Of a stretch of 9,119 nucleotides of DNA, positions 1-6,186 are shown piece after piece. Numbering within the stretch: the first letter of the stretch is position 1; each line of letters starts with the position of its first letter. This stretch comes from Peptococcaceae bacterium (GTDB lineage Bacteria > Bacillota > Dehalobacteriia > UBA7702). The notes under the pieces are model-generated. The model did not search any database, had not been told where the DNA came from, and saw only the letters and a list, made by a program, of their open reading frames with translations. The position numbers and the translations under genes are program-made. Location: positions 1-9,119 of the forward strand of contig DXZC01000087.1 in the NCBI GenBank assembly GCA_019415505.1, written 5' to 3'.

Positions 1-509
1 ACAGTTCTCAACCCCCGGCCTAAGACTTTCACGCTCTGGTGGTGAAAACTATTTACTGGCAGTATTTCCCTTTTTAGACTTTTATATAAGCAACTATTAT
101 AGTCTATTTTAATATCATGAGTTGGGGTAAGAGGGTTTGCCGCCTGAGCATGACTTGTACCTATATCCTGGTTCACACTGCCCCCCAGGGCAATATTAAT
201 TACCTGCATACCACGGCAAATTCCCAGTAAAGGTATGCCTTGAGCCACAGCTAGACGTACCAAGGCCAGTTCAAACTCATCTCTGGCAACATCGGGAACG
301 CCGGACCCCTCGGTAATAACCTCTTGAAAAAAATCCGGCAGAACATCGCCCCCGCCGCTAAATATAAGGCCCTGGACTAGACCTAAAACATCCTGGGGTT
401 CAGCGACCGGCCCCAAATATAAAGGTATGCCGCCACAGCTTGCCACAGCGGCGCCATAGTTATCTTTAACTTTACGATGAAAAGTTATGCCAATTACCGG
501 CTTGACCAT
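1..509 (-). CDS. Gamma-glutamyl-gamma-aminobutyrate hydrolase-like class I glutamine amidotransferase (C-terminus cut by window edge)
   Basis: Translating the minus strand from the ATG at 509 gives 169 codons without a stop up to the window edge, so the 3' end is missing. The protein starts MVKPVIGITF, as peptidase C26/PuuD-type amidotransferases do. It has SGGGDVLP at residues 51-58, the nucleophile elbow GICRGMQ with Cys98, and NSFHHQ around 153-158, which supplies the catalytic His. The third triad residue (Glu) would lie beyond the edge. Members hydrolyse gamma-glutamyl amide bonds in the cytoplasm, for example gamma-glutamyl-GABA in putrescine breakdown or other gamma-glutamyl adducts; the substrate here cannot be told. 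Family length is usually about 230-250 residues, so roughly two thirds is present. The start is supported by GAGGTGAGG just upstream. It lies 132 bp downstream of alr on the same strand and probably has its own promoter (527-556). No other putrescine genes are in view. Confidence 0.85.
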   Translation of the reverse strand, partial: MVKPVIGITFHRKVKDNYGAAVASCGGIPLYLGPVAEPQDVLGLVQGLIFSGGGDVLPDFFQEVITEGSGVPDVARDEFELALVRLAVAQGIPLLGICRGMQVINIALGGSVNQDIGTSHAQAANPLTPTHDIKIDYNSCLYKSLKREILPVNSFHHQSVKVLGRGLRT

Positions 510-526
510 GATCCTCACCTCTCACC

Positions 527-556
527 ATTATATGCTGAGAGTCTAAGGACTGCCAA
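527..556 (-). promoter_or_regulatory. Candidate sigma-A promoter for the amidotransferase gene
   Basis: On the minus strand TTGGCA (556-551) is followed after 18 bases by a perfect TATAAT (532-527). Initiation about 7 bases further on would leave a leader of only about 10-11 bases before the ATG at 509, just enough to hold the GGTGAGG ribosome binding site. The match to consensus is good, but the very short leader is unusual, so read-through from alr may also contribute. Confidence 0.5.
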
Positions 557-585
557 TTCCGTAAAAGATAAGGTCTTTAGGACTT
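540..585. promoter_or_regulatory. Two similar imperfect palindromes, possible operator pair
   Basis: AGTCTAAGGACT (540-551) and AAGGTCTTTAGGACTT (570-585) are each imperfect palindromes and resemble one another (GTCT..AGGACT). Their centres are 32 bp apart, about three helical turns. The first overlaps the edge of the -35 box of the candidate amidotransferase promoter. Cooperative repressor binding is a possible reading. No known regulator site was recognised. Confidence 0.3.
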
Positions 586-641
586 AAAATGCTATAAAGA
601 CAATATACTGTACTAGACAAGCTGTTGAAGAACACTAAAAC

Positions 642-1760
642 TTAATCATCATCCTCAAAATAATAATATTTTGGTATACGTTTCATAGACGTCAATAGCT
701 CGTAGGTGATAGTTCCCGCTTTCTCGGCCACTTCCGCCAGAGAAATAAACTCATCACCCTGTTTACCCCACAATACCACCTCGTCACCGATTTTAACCTG
801 GGGTATACCGGTGACATCAAACATCATTTGGTCCATACAGATATTACCCACTTGTTTGGCCCGCATACCGCCGATTAAAGCCTCGGCCTTATTGGCTAGG
901 CTGCGAAAGTAACCGTCAGCATAGCCTACCGGTACCGTGGCTATGAGCCGGGGCTCCTTAGCCACAAAGCTGCCGGTATAACTCACCGCCGCGCCAGCCT
1001 CGGCGGTATGTAAGCGCACTATGGCGCTTTTGAGGGTTAACACCTCTTGTAAACGCTGGGAATTTTTTGAGCCAGTACCAAAGCCGTGCAGTAATATACC
1101 TGGGCGCACCATATCCCAATAAGCTGCCGGATAATCGAGAATAGCGGCGGAATTAGCCAGGTGCTTTAATGGGATAAACACCCCGGCCGCCTCCAGCTTG
1201 TCAACTGTAGCTTTAAAAAGCGCGATTTGTTTTTCCGTAAAATCCTGGCCATAATCACAATCAGCCTGGGCTAAATGGGAAAACAGGCCCTCCACCTCCA
1301 AATTAGGCATTTCGCAGATGACCTTAATCATACCTAAGCTTTCCTCTGTAGGCTCAAAGCCCAGGCGGTGCATACCCGTATCAATTTTTATATGGATTTT
1401 AGCCTTTTTGCCCAACTGTCCCGCCACAAAATCAACCATCATGGCGCAATCAAAGCTAAAGACAGTTATGGCGATGTCGTTATATACCGCCTTTGCTAAA
1501 TCTTGGGGCGGTATGGCCCCTAAAACTAAAATAGGGGCCTTAATATCCTTAGCGCGCAGGGCCAGGGCTTCCTCTACCAGGGCTACAGCCAGGTATTCCA
1601 CCCCCTCCTCCAATAGGGTATTGACCAAGGGCATAACTCCCATGCCATAACCATTGGCTTTAACAGCCGCCATAATTTTACGGTGGCCTACCAACTCACG
1701 AACTAAACGGACATTGCCGCGCAAGGCCTCCGTATCGTATTCAGCGCGGTTATAAGACAT
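642..1760 (-). CDS. alr: Alanine racemase
   Basis: A 372-residue PLP-dependent fold-type III enzyme that interconverts L- and D-alanine in the cytoplasm to supply peptidoglycan precursors; the length is typical of the family. The PLP lysine is K34 in AAVKANGYG. DTGMHRLGF holds the conserved Arg132, SHLAQAD is at 161-167, and NSAAIL and VRPGI line the phosphate pocket. The catalytic tyrosine from the other subunit is Y261 in VSYTG. PVGYADGY is at 277-284, MDQMMFDVT at 309-317, and TYELL near the end carries Y353. Several usually conserved positions differ: KANGYGMG instead of KANAYGHG, SYTG instead of SYG, and HGFG instead of the usual YGL. The start is fixed by AAAGGAGG (1774-1767), six bases from the ATG, and overlaps the end of nnrD by 11 bp, so translation is probably coupled. 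It is the third gene of the DUF2889-nnrD-alr operon. Confidence 0.95.
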   Translation of the reverse strand: MSYNRAEYDTEALRGNVRLVRELVGHRKIMAAVKANGYGMGVMPLVNTLLEEGVEYLAVALVEEALALRAKDIKAPILVLGAIPPQDLAKAVYNDIAITVFSFDCAMMVDFVAGQLGKKAKIHIKIDTGMHRLGFEPTEESLGMIKVICEMPNLEVEGLFSHLAQADCDYGQDFTEKQIALFKATVDKLEAAGVFIPLKHLANSAAILDYPAAYWDMVRPGILLHGFGTGSKNSQRLQEVLTLKSAIVRLHTAEAGAAVSYTGSFVAKEPRLIATVPVGYADGYFRSLANKAEALIGGMRAKQVGNICMDQMMFDVTGIPQVKIGDEVVLWGKQGDEFISLAEVAEKAGTITYELLTSMKRIPKYYYFEDDD

Positions 1761-3324
1761 GGCCCGCCTCCTTTAATTCCCTTTCATATTGCCAGAGAAC
1801 ACAGGGCAAGTATTCAATAATATCACCGGCGGTAAGGCCCATTTCACCTTTAACCTCCCTGGCTTTATCACCGGCCAAGCCGTGAATGTAAACTCCTAAA
1901 GCCGCGGCGTTTAAGGGCTCTAAGCCCTGGCCCAGGAAAGAACCGATAATACCGGCCAGAACATCGCCCATGCCGCCAGTGGCCATACCGGGATTGCCGG
2001 TAGTGTTCACCAACAGCTTGCCCTGGGGCGAAGCAATCAAGGTTTTACTGCCCTTAAGCACAGTAACGGCCTTGTATTTTTGAGCGGCAGCTAAAACGGC
2101 GTCTACCCTTCTATCCTGCACATCTTTTATATTACAATTTAATAACCTGGCCATTTCCCCAGGATGAGGCGTAAGCACCAGAGGATGCTTATTATCCTTG
2201 CGTTCCCCTAATTCACCTAAGGCAATGAGAGCGTCGGCGTCCATAACGAGGGGACATATATAACCATCTAATATTCTTTGCACAAAGGTGGTTATTTCCG
2301 GGCTGCGGGTCATACCCATGCCCATAACCAAAACTTTTTTACCGGACTGCTTGATTACTGCGGCAGCGCCCTCTGGAGCTAAATAGCCCCCATCCTTTTC
2401 CGGCAAGGGATAGGTCATAGCTTCCATATTATAAGCCGCCACGCTGTCTTGAATACCCTGGGGCACCATATAAGTAACTAGGCCGGAGCCGGCTTTTAAA
2501 GCTCCCTTACCGGCCAAAGCCACGGAGCCGGCCATACCCCTAGAACCGCCTAGCGCCAGCACGTGACCGTATAAGCCCTTGTGTCCCTGGGCAATCCTAG
2601 GCTCCATTTGCCCTAAAGCCCAGTCCCGGTCCAGCAGCACCATATCCTCGTCCCGCGCCTCTGTGAGAGCGGGGGGAAAGGAGATATCCACAGCCTTTAC
2701 CTCACCGCAATAGCTGCCGCCAGGATCTAATATATTGCCAATTTTCGGTAAAGCAAAGGTTAAAGTCCATTTAGCCTTAACAGCCGGCTGGCTTACATTG
2801 CCGCTGTCCGCATCTACGCCGGAGGGAATATCCAACGCTAAAATGGGCCGCCCCGAGCCATTCATAGCCTCCACTACCGTGGCGGTAAAGCCTTGCAGCT
2901 CGCCTTTAAAACCGGAACCGAAAATAGCGTCAACAATCAAGTTAGAGGAAATTAAGGCCACCTTAAAGAGAATCATATCCCGGTCTTTACTGAGGAGCTT
3001 AACTTCTACGCCCATGGCTGTTAAGGGCTTGAGGTTTGCTTTAGCGGCTTCAGAGAACTCGGCGGTTTCGTAAACAGAAAACAACTGCACCTTATAACCA
3101 TTGTTGATTAAATGACGGGCCATAACCAAGCCGTCGCCGCTGTTGTTACCTTTACCCAATACGATAGTAATTTTAACGCCGCCTTGACTCAGAGGAAATT
3201 TTTCTTGTACAAAATCCGCTGACCTAAGGCCAGCGTTCTCCATTAATACCAGGTCAGATAAGCCATATTCCTCCCAAGCCCTTTTATCCATGGCTCTGGA
3301 ATCAGCTCCATTTATCAAACGCAT
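1750..3324 (-). CDS. nnrD: Bifunctional NAD(P)H-hydrate epimerase / ADP-dependent NAD(P)H-hydrate dehydratase
   Basis: A 524-residue fusion of a YjeF_N epimerase domain (about 1-215) and a YjeF_C ribokinase-like dehydratase domain (about 230-515), the usual bacterial architecture. It repairs hydrated NADH and NADPH: the N-terminal half (NnrE) epimerises R-NAD(P)HX and the C-terminal half (NnrD) dehydrates S-NAD(P)HX using ADP. N-terminal signatures are GKGNNSGDG (57-65; the family more often has GPGNNGGDG), DAIFGSGFKG (132-141) and LDIPSGVDADSG (164-175). C-terminal signatures are GHKG (247-250), VMDADAL (360-366), LTPHPGE (384-390) and GNPGMATGGMGDVLAG (443-458) with the catalytic Asp454. 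The frame is open to an ATG at 3360, but the ATG at 3324 is preferred because AAGGAGG lies seven or eight bases upstream and the encoded MRLINGADSRAMD is a typical family beginning. The last codons encode the alr ribosome binding site. Confidence 0.96.
   Translation of the reverse strand: MRLINGADSRAMDKRAWEEYGLSDLVLMENAGLRSADFVQEKFPLSQGGVKITIVLGKGNNSGDGLVMARHLINNGYKVQLFSVYETAEFSEAAKANLKPLTAMGVEVKLLSKDRDMILFKVALISSNLIVDAIFGSGFKGELQGFTATVVEAMNGSGRPILALDIPSGVDADSGNVSQPAVKAKWTLTFALPKIGNILDPGGSYCGEVKAVDISFPPALTEARDEDMVLLDRDWALGQMEPRIAQGHKGLYGHVLALGGSRGMAGSVALAGKGALKAGSGLVTYMVPQGIQDSVAAYNMEAMTYPLPEKDGGYLAPEGAAAVIKQSGKKVLVMGMGMTRSPEITTFVQRILDGYICPLVMDADALIALGELGERKDNKHPLVLTPHPGEMARLLNCNIKDVQDRRVDAVLAAAQKYKAVTVLKGSKTLIASPQGKLLVNTTGNPGMATGGMGDVLAGIIGSFLGQGLEPLNAAALGVYIHGLAGDKAREVKGEMGLTAGDIIEYLPCVLWQYERELKEAGHVL
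1767..1774 (-). promoter_or_regulatory. alr ribosome binding site inside nnrD
   Basis: AAAGGAGG on the minus strand lies six bases before the alr ATG. It is encoded by the final codons of nnrD (around Leu-Lys-Glu-Ala), so terminating ribosomes pass directly over the alr start. Confidence 0.8.
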
Positions 3325-3331
3325 ATAAAGT

Positions 3332-3338
3332 CCTCCTT
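3332..3338 (-). promoter_or_regulatory. Ribosome binding site that decides the nnrD start
   Basis: AAGGAGG on the minus strand sits seven bases before the ATG at 3324. The longer in-frame ATG at 3360 has no comparable site at normal spacing and would add a basic 12-residue extension that is not typical of the family. Confidence 0.8.
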
Positions 3339-3374
3339 TTTTCCTCCGCCCCAAAAACATCGGTTATTCTCGTC

Positions 3375-3839
3375 TCAATCCTCACAAAGGCGGTGCGGCC
3401 GCCAACCCATTGTATATTGGTGGCAGGTATTTTTTAAGGAATCATCCAGTTCTTTTTGCATGGCATGTTCATCATAGCCTAATTCTATGGCCCGCAATGT
3501 GAAGTTAGCCTGCACAAGGCTACGGGCCGCGTCCATGACCATCTCACCCAGGTGCATACAACCATGAGGCCCCAAAACCCCCTCTTTCAAGGCTTTACTT
3601 ATACCGTGGCCTAGTGGCTTACCAACCAGGGTTTGGAGCTTAGCCGCGGTTTGGGGACAGTCCCCACCGGGGCAGCGCAAAAAGTTAGCGGTAATATTTT
3701 CAATGACTGTGTCCTCTAAATTTACCTCCATACGCAGATAAATTTCTTGATGGGTATCTATACGCTGTACTCTGATGATAACCCGTTCCTGGGAAATTTG
3801 CTCCACAGAAACGCTGCTGCTATAATTAAATACGATCAC
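3375..3839 (-). CDS. DUF2889-like protein of unknown function
   Basis: About 154 residues, soluble, with no signal peptide or membrane segment. The N-terminal half is strand-rich (alternating charged and hydrophobic residues, residues 1-50). It is followed by LRCPGGDCP (54-62), LVGKPLGHGI (71-80) and GPHGCMHLGEMVMDAA (90-105). The P..C pattern, the LVG..I..G segment and GC.HL resemble the DUF2889 family, whose function is not known to me. Cys56, Cys61, Cys94, His96 and Cys139 could be metal ligands, which is inference only. The frame opens with a GTG at 3869 that lacks a ribosome binding site. The GTG at 3839, 10 bases after AAAGGAG, is preferred and gives MIVFNYSSS. It is the first gene of the operon, 50 bp ahead of nnrD, a gap too small for an obvious separate promoter. 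No catalytic role can be assigned. Confidence 0.7.
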   Translation of the reverse strand: MIVFNYSSSVSVEQISQERVIIRVQRIDTHQEIYLRMEVNLEDTVIENITANFLRCPGGDCPQTAAKLQTLVGKPLGHGISKALKEGVLGPHGCMHLGEMVMDAARSLVQANFTLRAIELGYDEHAMQKELDDSLKNTCHQYTMGWRPHRLCED

Positions 3840-3849
3840 TTTTTTCCTA

Positions 3850-3856
3850 CTCCTTT
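3850..3856 (-). promoter_or_regulatory. Ribosome binding site supporting the GTG start at 3839
   Basis: AAAGGAG on the minus strand, 10 bases before GTG 3839. The upstream GTG at 3869 has no purine-rich site before it, so the shorter protein is favoured. Confidence 0.55.
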
Positions 3857-3933
3857 GAAGCAACGCCACCCAGGTTAAGTTTTTCCGAACCCCTAAGGTG
3901 TCATTTTATTATATTTAAGCACAGGGAGGCCGT

Positions 3934-4044
3934 ATGCTAAAATTCAGTTTAATTATAACTCATATTTCCCCTATTTTCTACCCTGTGAACTATATAATTT
4001 TCTGGCGTTTTTATGTATATTATTTAGAGCCAACAATTATTTAA
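3934..4044 (+). CDS. Possible 36-codon hydrophobic small ORF
   Basis: ATG at 3934 follows GGGAGG (3924-3929) with only four bases between, which is short but usable. It encodes 36 residues beginning MLKFSLIITHISPIF, rich in Ile, Tyr and Phe, and ends at TAA 4042-4044. No promoter was recognised upstream and AT-rich spacers readily produce such frames. It also overlaps the candidate minus-strand operon promoter. It is listed because the ribosome binding site is better than chance would usually give; the most likely alternative is non-coding sequence. Confidence 0.15.
   Translation: MLKFSLIITHISPIFYPVNYIIFWRFYVYYLEPTII
3952..3980 (-). promoter_or_regulatory. Candidate promoter of the DUF2889-nnrD-alr operon
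   Basis: On the minus strand TAGAAA (3980-3975, four of six matches to TTGACA) is followed after 17 bases by a perfect TATAAT (3957-3952). This would give a leader of roughly 105 bases to GTG 3839. A second TATAAT at 3913-3908 is nearer the gene but has no recognisable -35 at the right distance. Confidence 0.4.
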
Positions 4045-4119
4045 CAAACTAAATTAGCCTAAATTGTCAAAAAACCACGATATTTTCCGCAATAAGGGCG
4101 TTAAGAACATAAAAAATAC

Positions 4120-4148
4120 TACCATTTGTCAAGTATTAGTGATATAAT
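4120..4148 (+). promoter_or_regulatory. Extended -10 promoter of the lipoprotein gene
   Basis: TGATATAAT (4140-4148) is a perfect extended -10 element. The 17-bp-spaced -35 position (4120-4125, TACCAT) is poor. A better TTGTCA at 4126-4131 is only 11 bases away and cannot serve. Transcription would begin near 4155, about 30 bases before the ATG, whose ribosome binding site is GGAG at about 4171-4174. Confidence 0.55.
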
Positions 4149-4184
4149 TAATGCTTAAAGAAAGTTTTACGGAGACTGCCGAAA

Positions 4185-5123
4185 ATGAAAAAGTTACTGA
4201 CGCTAATATGCTTCAGCCTCCTGTCCCTAACGCTATTGGGGGGCTGCGGTACAGACAGGGAGGATATTTCCAGTAAGGTAAAACTGGAAGTATCCCACAA
4301 CATTACCACAGAGAATAATAAACTGATTGATATTACCTACCCCGTAGTAGGGGGCTTGGAAAGCAGCAGAGCATTATCCACGATTAATAGCTCTATTACC
4401 AATTATGTGCGTATTCAGGAGGATGAATTTAACAGCGCTTTAAGTGGCAATGATGACGCTACACCTATTAACAGCGATTTTGACGCTACTGTGACCAAGC
4501 AAATTACTGCCGCGGAAAAGGAAGAGGATGAAAGCAACTTAACTGATTCAGATGATCCCAATAGCGAAAATGCCAATGAAGAAGATAGCTCAAATGGGGA
4601 AGATAACCCCACTGGCGAGGAAGGCGATGCTGAAGCTGGGACAGGTGACGAAAATACCGCCAACGGACAGGCTGGCGGCTCCCCCATTACGTTGACTATG
4701 CGCTTTAAAATAACCTATCACCATGATAACATTCTCAATATAATTGAAACCTTTGAAAAGGTTTTAGGCGACGATAAAAATTACAAGGGACAGCAGAGCT
4801 TTGTCTTTGATTTGGAAAAGGGCACCCCTGTATCCCTGGGGGAAATATATGACTTTGAAAGTGATTTTCCCACTTATGTTGACGAAAAAATTACGGAAAA
4901 AATAGAGAATACCAAGGGCTTTGAGACCTTTGATGACAAGGCTGGCTTTTCCGGCGTCAGGCGGGACGCCAATTTTTACCTGGACGAGGAGAACGAAAAG
5001 CTTTATATCTTTTACAATGCTTTGGAAATAAGCCCGGAAAAAAACCTCCTGCCCACCTTTGAATTTACCCTCAAGGAACTGAGTCCCTATCTTACGGAAG
5101 ATTATCAGGGCAGACTAGATTAA
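4185..5123 (+). CDS. Secreted lipoprotein with DUF4163/DUF3298 (RsiV/PdaC-like) domains and an acidic insertion
   Basis: 312 residues. A basic start (MKK), a hydrophobic stretch and the lipobox LLGGC with Cys21 mark a lipoprotein anchored on the outer face of the membrane. Residues about 48-80 (IDITYPVVGGLES...INSSITNYV) match the beginning of a DUF4163-type domain. Residues about 169-302 (LTMRFKITYHHDNILNIIETFE, FVFDLEKGTPVSLGEIYDF, FYLDEENEKLYIFYNALEISP, FEFTLKELSPYL) match its continuation and a DUF3298 domain. The pair occurs in the extracellular parts of RsiV-type anti-sigma factors and PdaC. Between them, residues 111-160 hold 20 Asp/Glu and one Lys, with many Gly, Asn and Ser: a disordered acidic insertion. 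There is no deacetylase or sigma-binding segment, so a ligand-binding or envelope-sensing role is inferred. It is a single gene with its own promoter and terminator, divergent from the nnrD-alr operon. Its product name should stay general. Confidence 0.8.
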   Translation: MKKLLTLICFSLLSLTLLGGCGTDREDISSKVKLEVSHNITTENNKLIDITYPVVGGLESSRALSTINSSITNYVRIQEDEFNSALSGNDDATPINSDFDATVTKQITAAEKEEDESNLTDSDDPNSENANEEDSSNGEDNPTGEEGDAEAGTGDENTANGQAGGSPITLTMRFKITYHHDNILNIIETFEKVLGDDKNYKGQQSFVFDLEKGTPVSLGEIYDFESDFPTYVDEKITEKIENTKGFETFDDKAGFSGVRRDANFYLDEENEKLYIFYNALEISPEKNLLPTFEFTLKELSPYLTEDYQGRLD

Positions 5124-5137
5124 AACACAAAAATATT

Positions 5138-5171
5138 AAAGGCTCCAACCTTTTAAGGTTTGGAGCCTTTT
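5138..5171. terminator. Bidirectional rho-independent terminator
   Basis: AAAGGCTCCAACC and GGTTTGGAGCCTTT pair, with one bulged base, around a TTTTAA loop. A T-rich tail follows on the plus strand (TTTTGTCATTTTATTT) and on the minus strand (TTTAATATTTTTG). It lies between the convergent lipoprotein and metallophosphoesterase genes and can serve both. Confidence 0.85.
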
Positions 5172-5191
5172 GTCATTTTATTTCTCGCTCG

Positions 5192-5914
5192 TTAAATTTC
5201 CGCAATGAGCTTGGGGGTAAAATTCAGGTAATCGCCGCTGACTAAATAAAACCGCATATGCCAATGCTCGCCCTCAATGGCTATACGGTGGCTTTGGTCA
5301 TGTAAATGGCCATAAACCACAATGCGGGTATTATAACGCCCTAAAAGCTCTGTAACCTCGTTAGCCTCCCCCTTTTCATTTGTGGGCATATAGTGAAACA
5401 TATTGATAACCGGCCGACCCTGGGCCGCTTGGAGGGATAGCTCCAAACGTATCAGCTCCCGCTGAAATATTTTCTGGTCAGCAGGGCCGAACTCCGATGT
5501 ACCAGGCAAAGTCCATAGGCGGGTACCAGTTATAGCCCAATCACCGATAAAAACCGCCTCATTTTGCAGTATTTCCACTGAGGGGGGCAAGACTTGGCGA
5601 ATTTTACTGGGGCTGTGCCACCAATAGTCATGATTGCCGCGTATTAAAATTTTGCGACCTTTTAAAGAGCTAATAAAGATAAAATCGTGCTGAGCTGCGG
5701 CCAAAGTCATAGCCCAGGAGATATCACCAGGCACCAGAACCACATCATTATCTCCCACAGTATCCTGCCAATTTTCGTATATGCGCTTAATATGCTCCGA
5801 CCAATTAGCGCCAAAAATATCCATGGGCTTGGTACCCCGGAAACTGGCGGCGTCTTGCGGTATTGCGGGAGCGTTTAGAGAGAGATGCAAATCCCCCAAG
5901 GCAAAAATTTTCAC
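5192..5914 (-). CDS. Calcineurin-like metallophosphoesterase (COG1768-like)
   Basis: About 240 residues with the full set of dimetal phosphoesterase motifs: GDLHL (D8, H10), PGDISWAM (D64), GNHDYWW (N94, H95), FHYMP (H174) and GHLH (H203, H205). The KPMDIFG segment (29-35), DISWAM and NHDYWW are characteristic of the predicted phosphohydrolases of COG1768, whose substrate is not established. It is cytoplasmic, with no signal peptide. The frame is open to an ATG at 5968. The GTG at 5914 is preferred because GAGGAG lies seven bases upstream, the protein then starts MKIFALGDLH as in the family, and the 5' extension lies within the upstream gene. GTGA overlaps the stop of the DUF1294 gene, so translation is probably coupled. 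The usual GTRGW segment reads GTRLW here. Confidence 0.88.
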   Translation of the reverse strand: MKIFALGDLHLSLNAPAIPQDAASFRGTKPMDIFGANWSEHIKRIYENWQDTVGDNDVVLVPGDISWAMTLAAAQHDFIFISSLKGRKILIRGNHDYWWHSPSKIRQVLPPSVEILQNEAVFIGDWAITGTRLWTLPGTSEFGPADQKIFQRELIRLELSLQAAQGRPVINMFHYMPTNEKGEANEVTELLGRYNTRIVVYGHLHDQSHRIAIEGEHWHMRFYLVSGDYLNFTPKLIAEI

Positions 5915-6186
5915 AGTTGGACTCCTCTGAACAATAAATAACAGATTAATATACCATGTAAAAGGCATAATAATGGTAGGGTTACGGTAAATTTTTTATG
6001 CCTGGTCTTGTGGCGGAATACTACCATACCGCCGTAGGCGCCAAATGCTCCGCCTAAAACGGCCAAGCCCAAGAGAGTTGATTCCGGTATACGCCACATA
6101 TGCCTTTGGGCTTTAAACTTATCCACTCCCATAAGGACAAAATTTAAAATATTTATTGCTAAATAGTATATCCATAAAATAGACAT
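5911..6186 (-). CDS. DUF1294 family membrane protein
   Basis: 91 residues with three hydrophobic segments (about 4-21, 38-55 and 67-86) separated by the family signatures. These are DK (22-23) with KAQRHMWRIPE (25-35), GGAFGAYGGM (45-54) and FRHKTRHKKF (57-66), all close to the DUF1294 (YsdA-like) pattern. The length is typical. It is an inner membrane protein of unknown function. The ATG at 6186 is preceded by AAAGGA about 11 bases upstream, a weak but acceptable site. It is the first gene of a two-gene unit: its stop TGA overlaps the GTG of the metallophosphoesterase by four bases. Only 51 bp separate it from the divergent DUF378 gene, so both promoters must be packed there or overlap coding sequence; no clear boxes were found. 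Confidence 0.88.
   Translation of the reverse strand: MSILWIYYLAINILNFVLMGVDKFKAQRHMWRIPESTLLGLAVLGGAFGAYGGMVVFRHKTRHKKFTVTLPLLCLLHGILICYLLFRGVQL
5922..5928 (-). promoter_or_regulatory. Ribosome binding site that decides the phosphoesterase GTG start
   Basis: AGAGGAG on the minus strand ends seven bases before GTG 5914 and lies inside the last codons of the DUF1294 gene. This favours a start at 5914 rather than the ATG at 5968. Confidence 0.75.

Larger units (their letters stand above)
3840..4184. other. AT-rich divergent intergenic region
   Basis: This 345-bp region lies between the divergently transcribed DUF2889 operon and the lipoprotein gene. It holds candidate promoters for both sides (3952-3980 minus, 4120-4148 plus) and a weak 7-bp inverted repeat CACAGGG/CCCTGTG (3920-3926 and 3981-3987). 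It also holds a possible 36-codon plus-strand reading frame (3934-4044). I see no RNA gene, riboswitch fold or transposon end, and the stretch 4045-4115 shows nothing recognisable. Confidence 0.6.

Noticed and set aside
706..1650. Plus-strand open frames (706-912 and 1318-1650) opposite alr
   Set aside because: They lie wholly antisense to a well-supported alanine racemase, have no ribosome binding site of note and encode low-information sequence.
2735..3073. 112-codon plus-strand frame opposite nnrD
   Set aside because: Antisense shadow of the YjeF_N domain; no recognisable protein features.
3325..3360. Longer nnrD start at ATG 3360
   Set aside because: No properly spaced ribosome binding site; the ATG at 3324 has AAGGAGG and gives the normal N-terminus.
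3920..3987. Inverted repeat CACAGGG ... CCCTGTG with a 54-bp gap
   Set aside because: Only seven bases long and widely spaced, with no T-run or paired inner stem; no better than chance.
4415..4687. 90-codon minus-strand frame rich in Ser, Leu and Pro
   Set aside because: It is the complement of the acidic insertion of the lipoprotein; the Ser/Pro richness follows from the Glu/Asp/Gly codons on the other strand.
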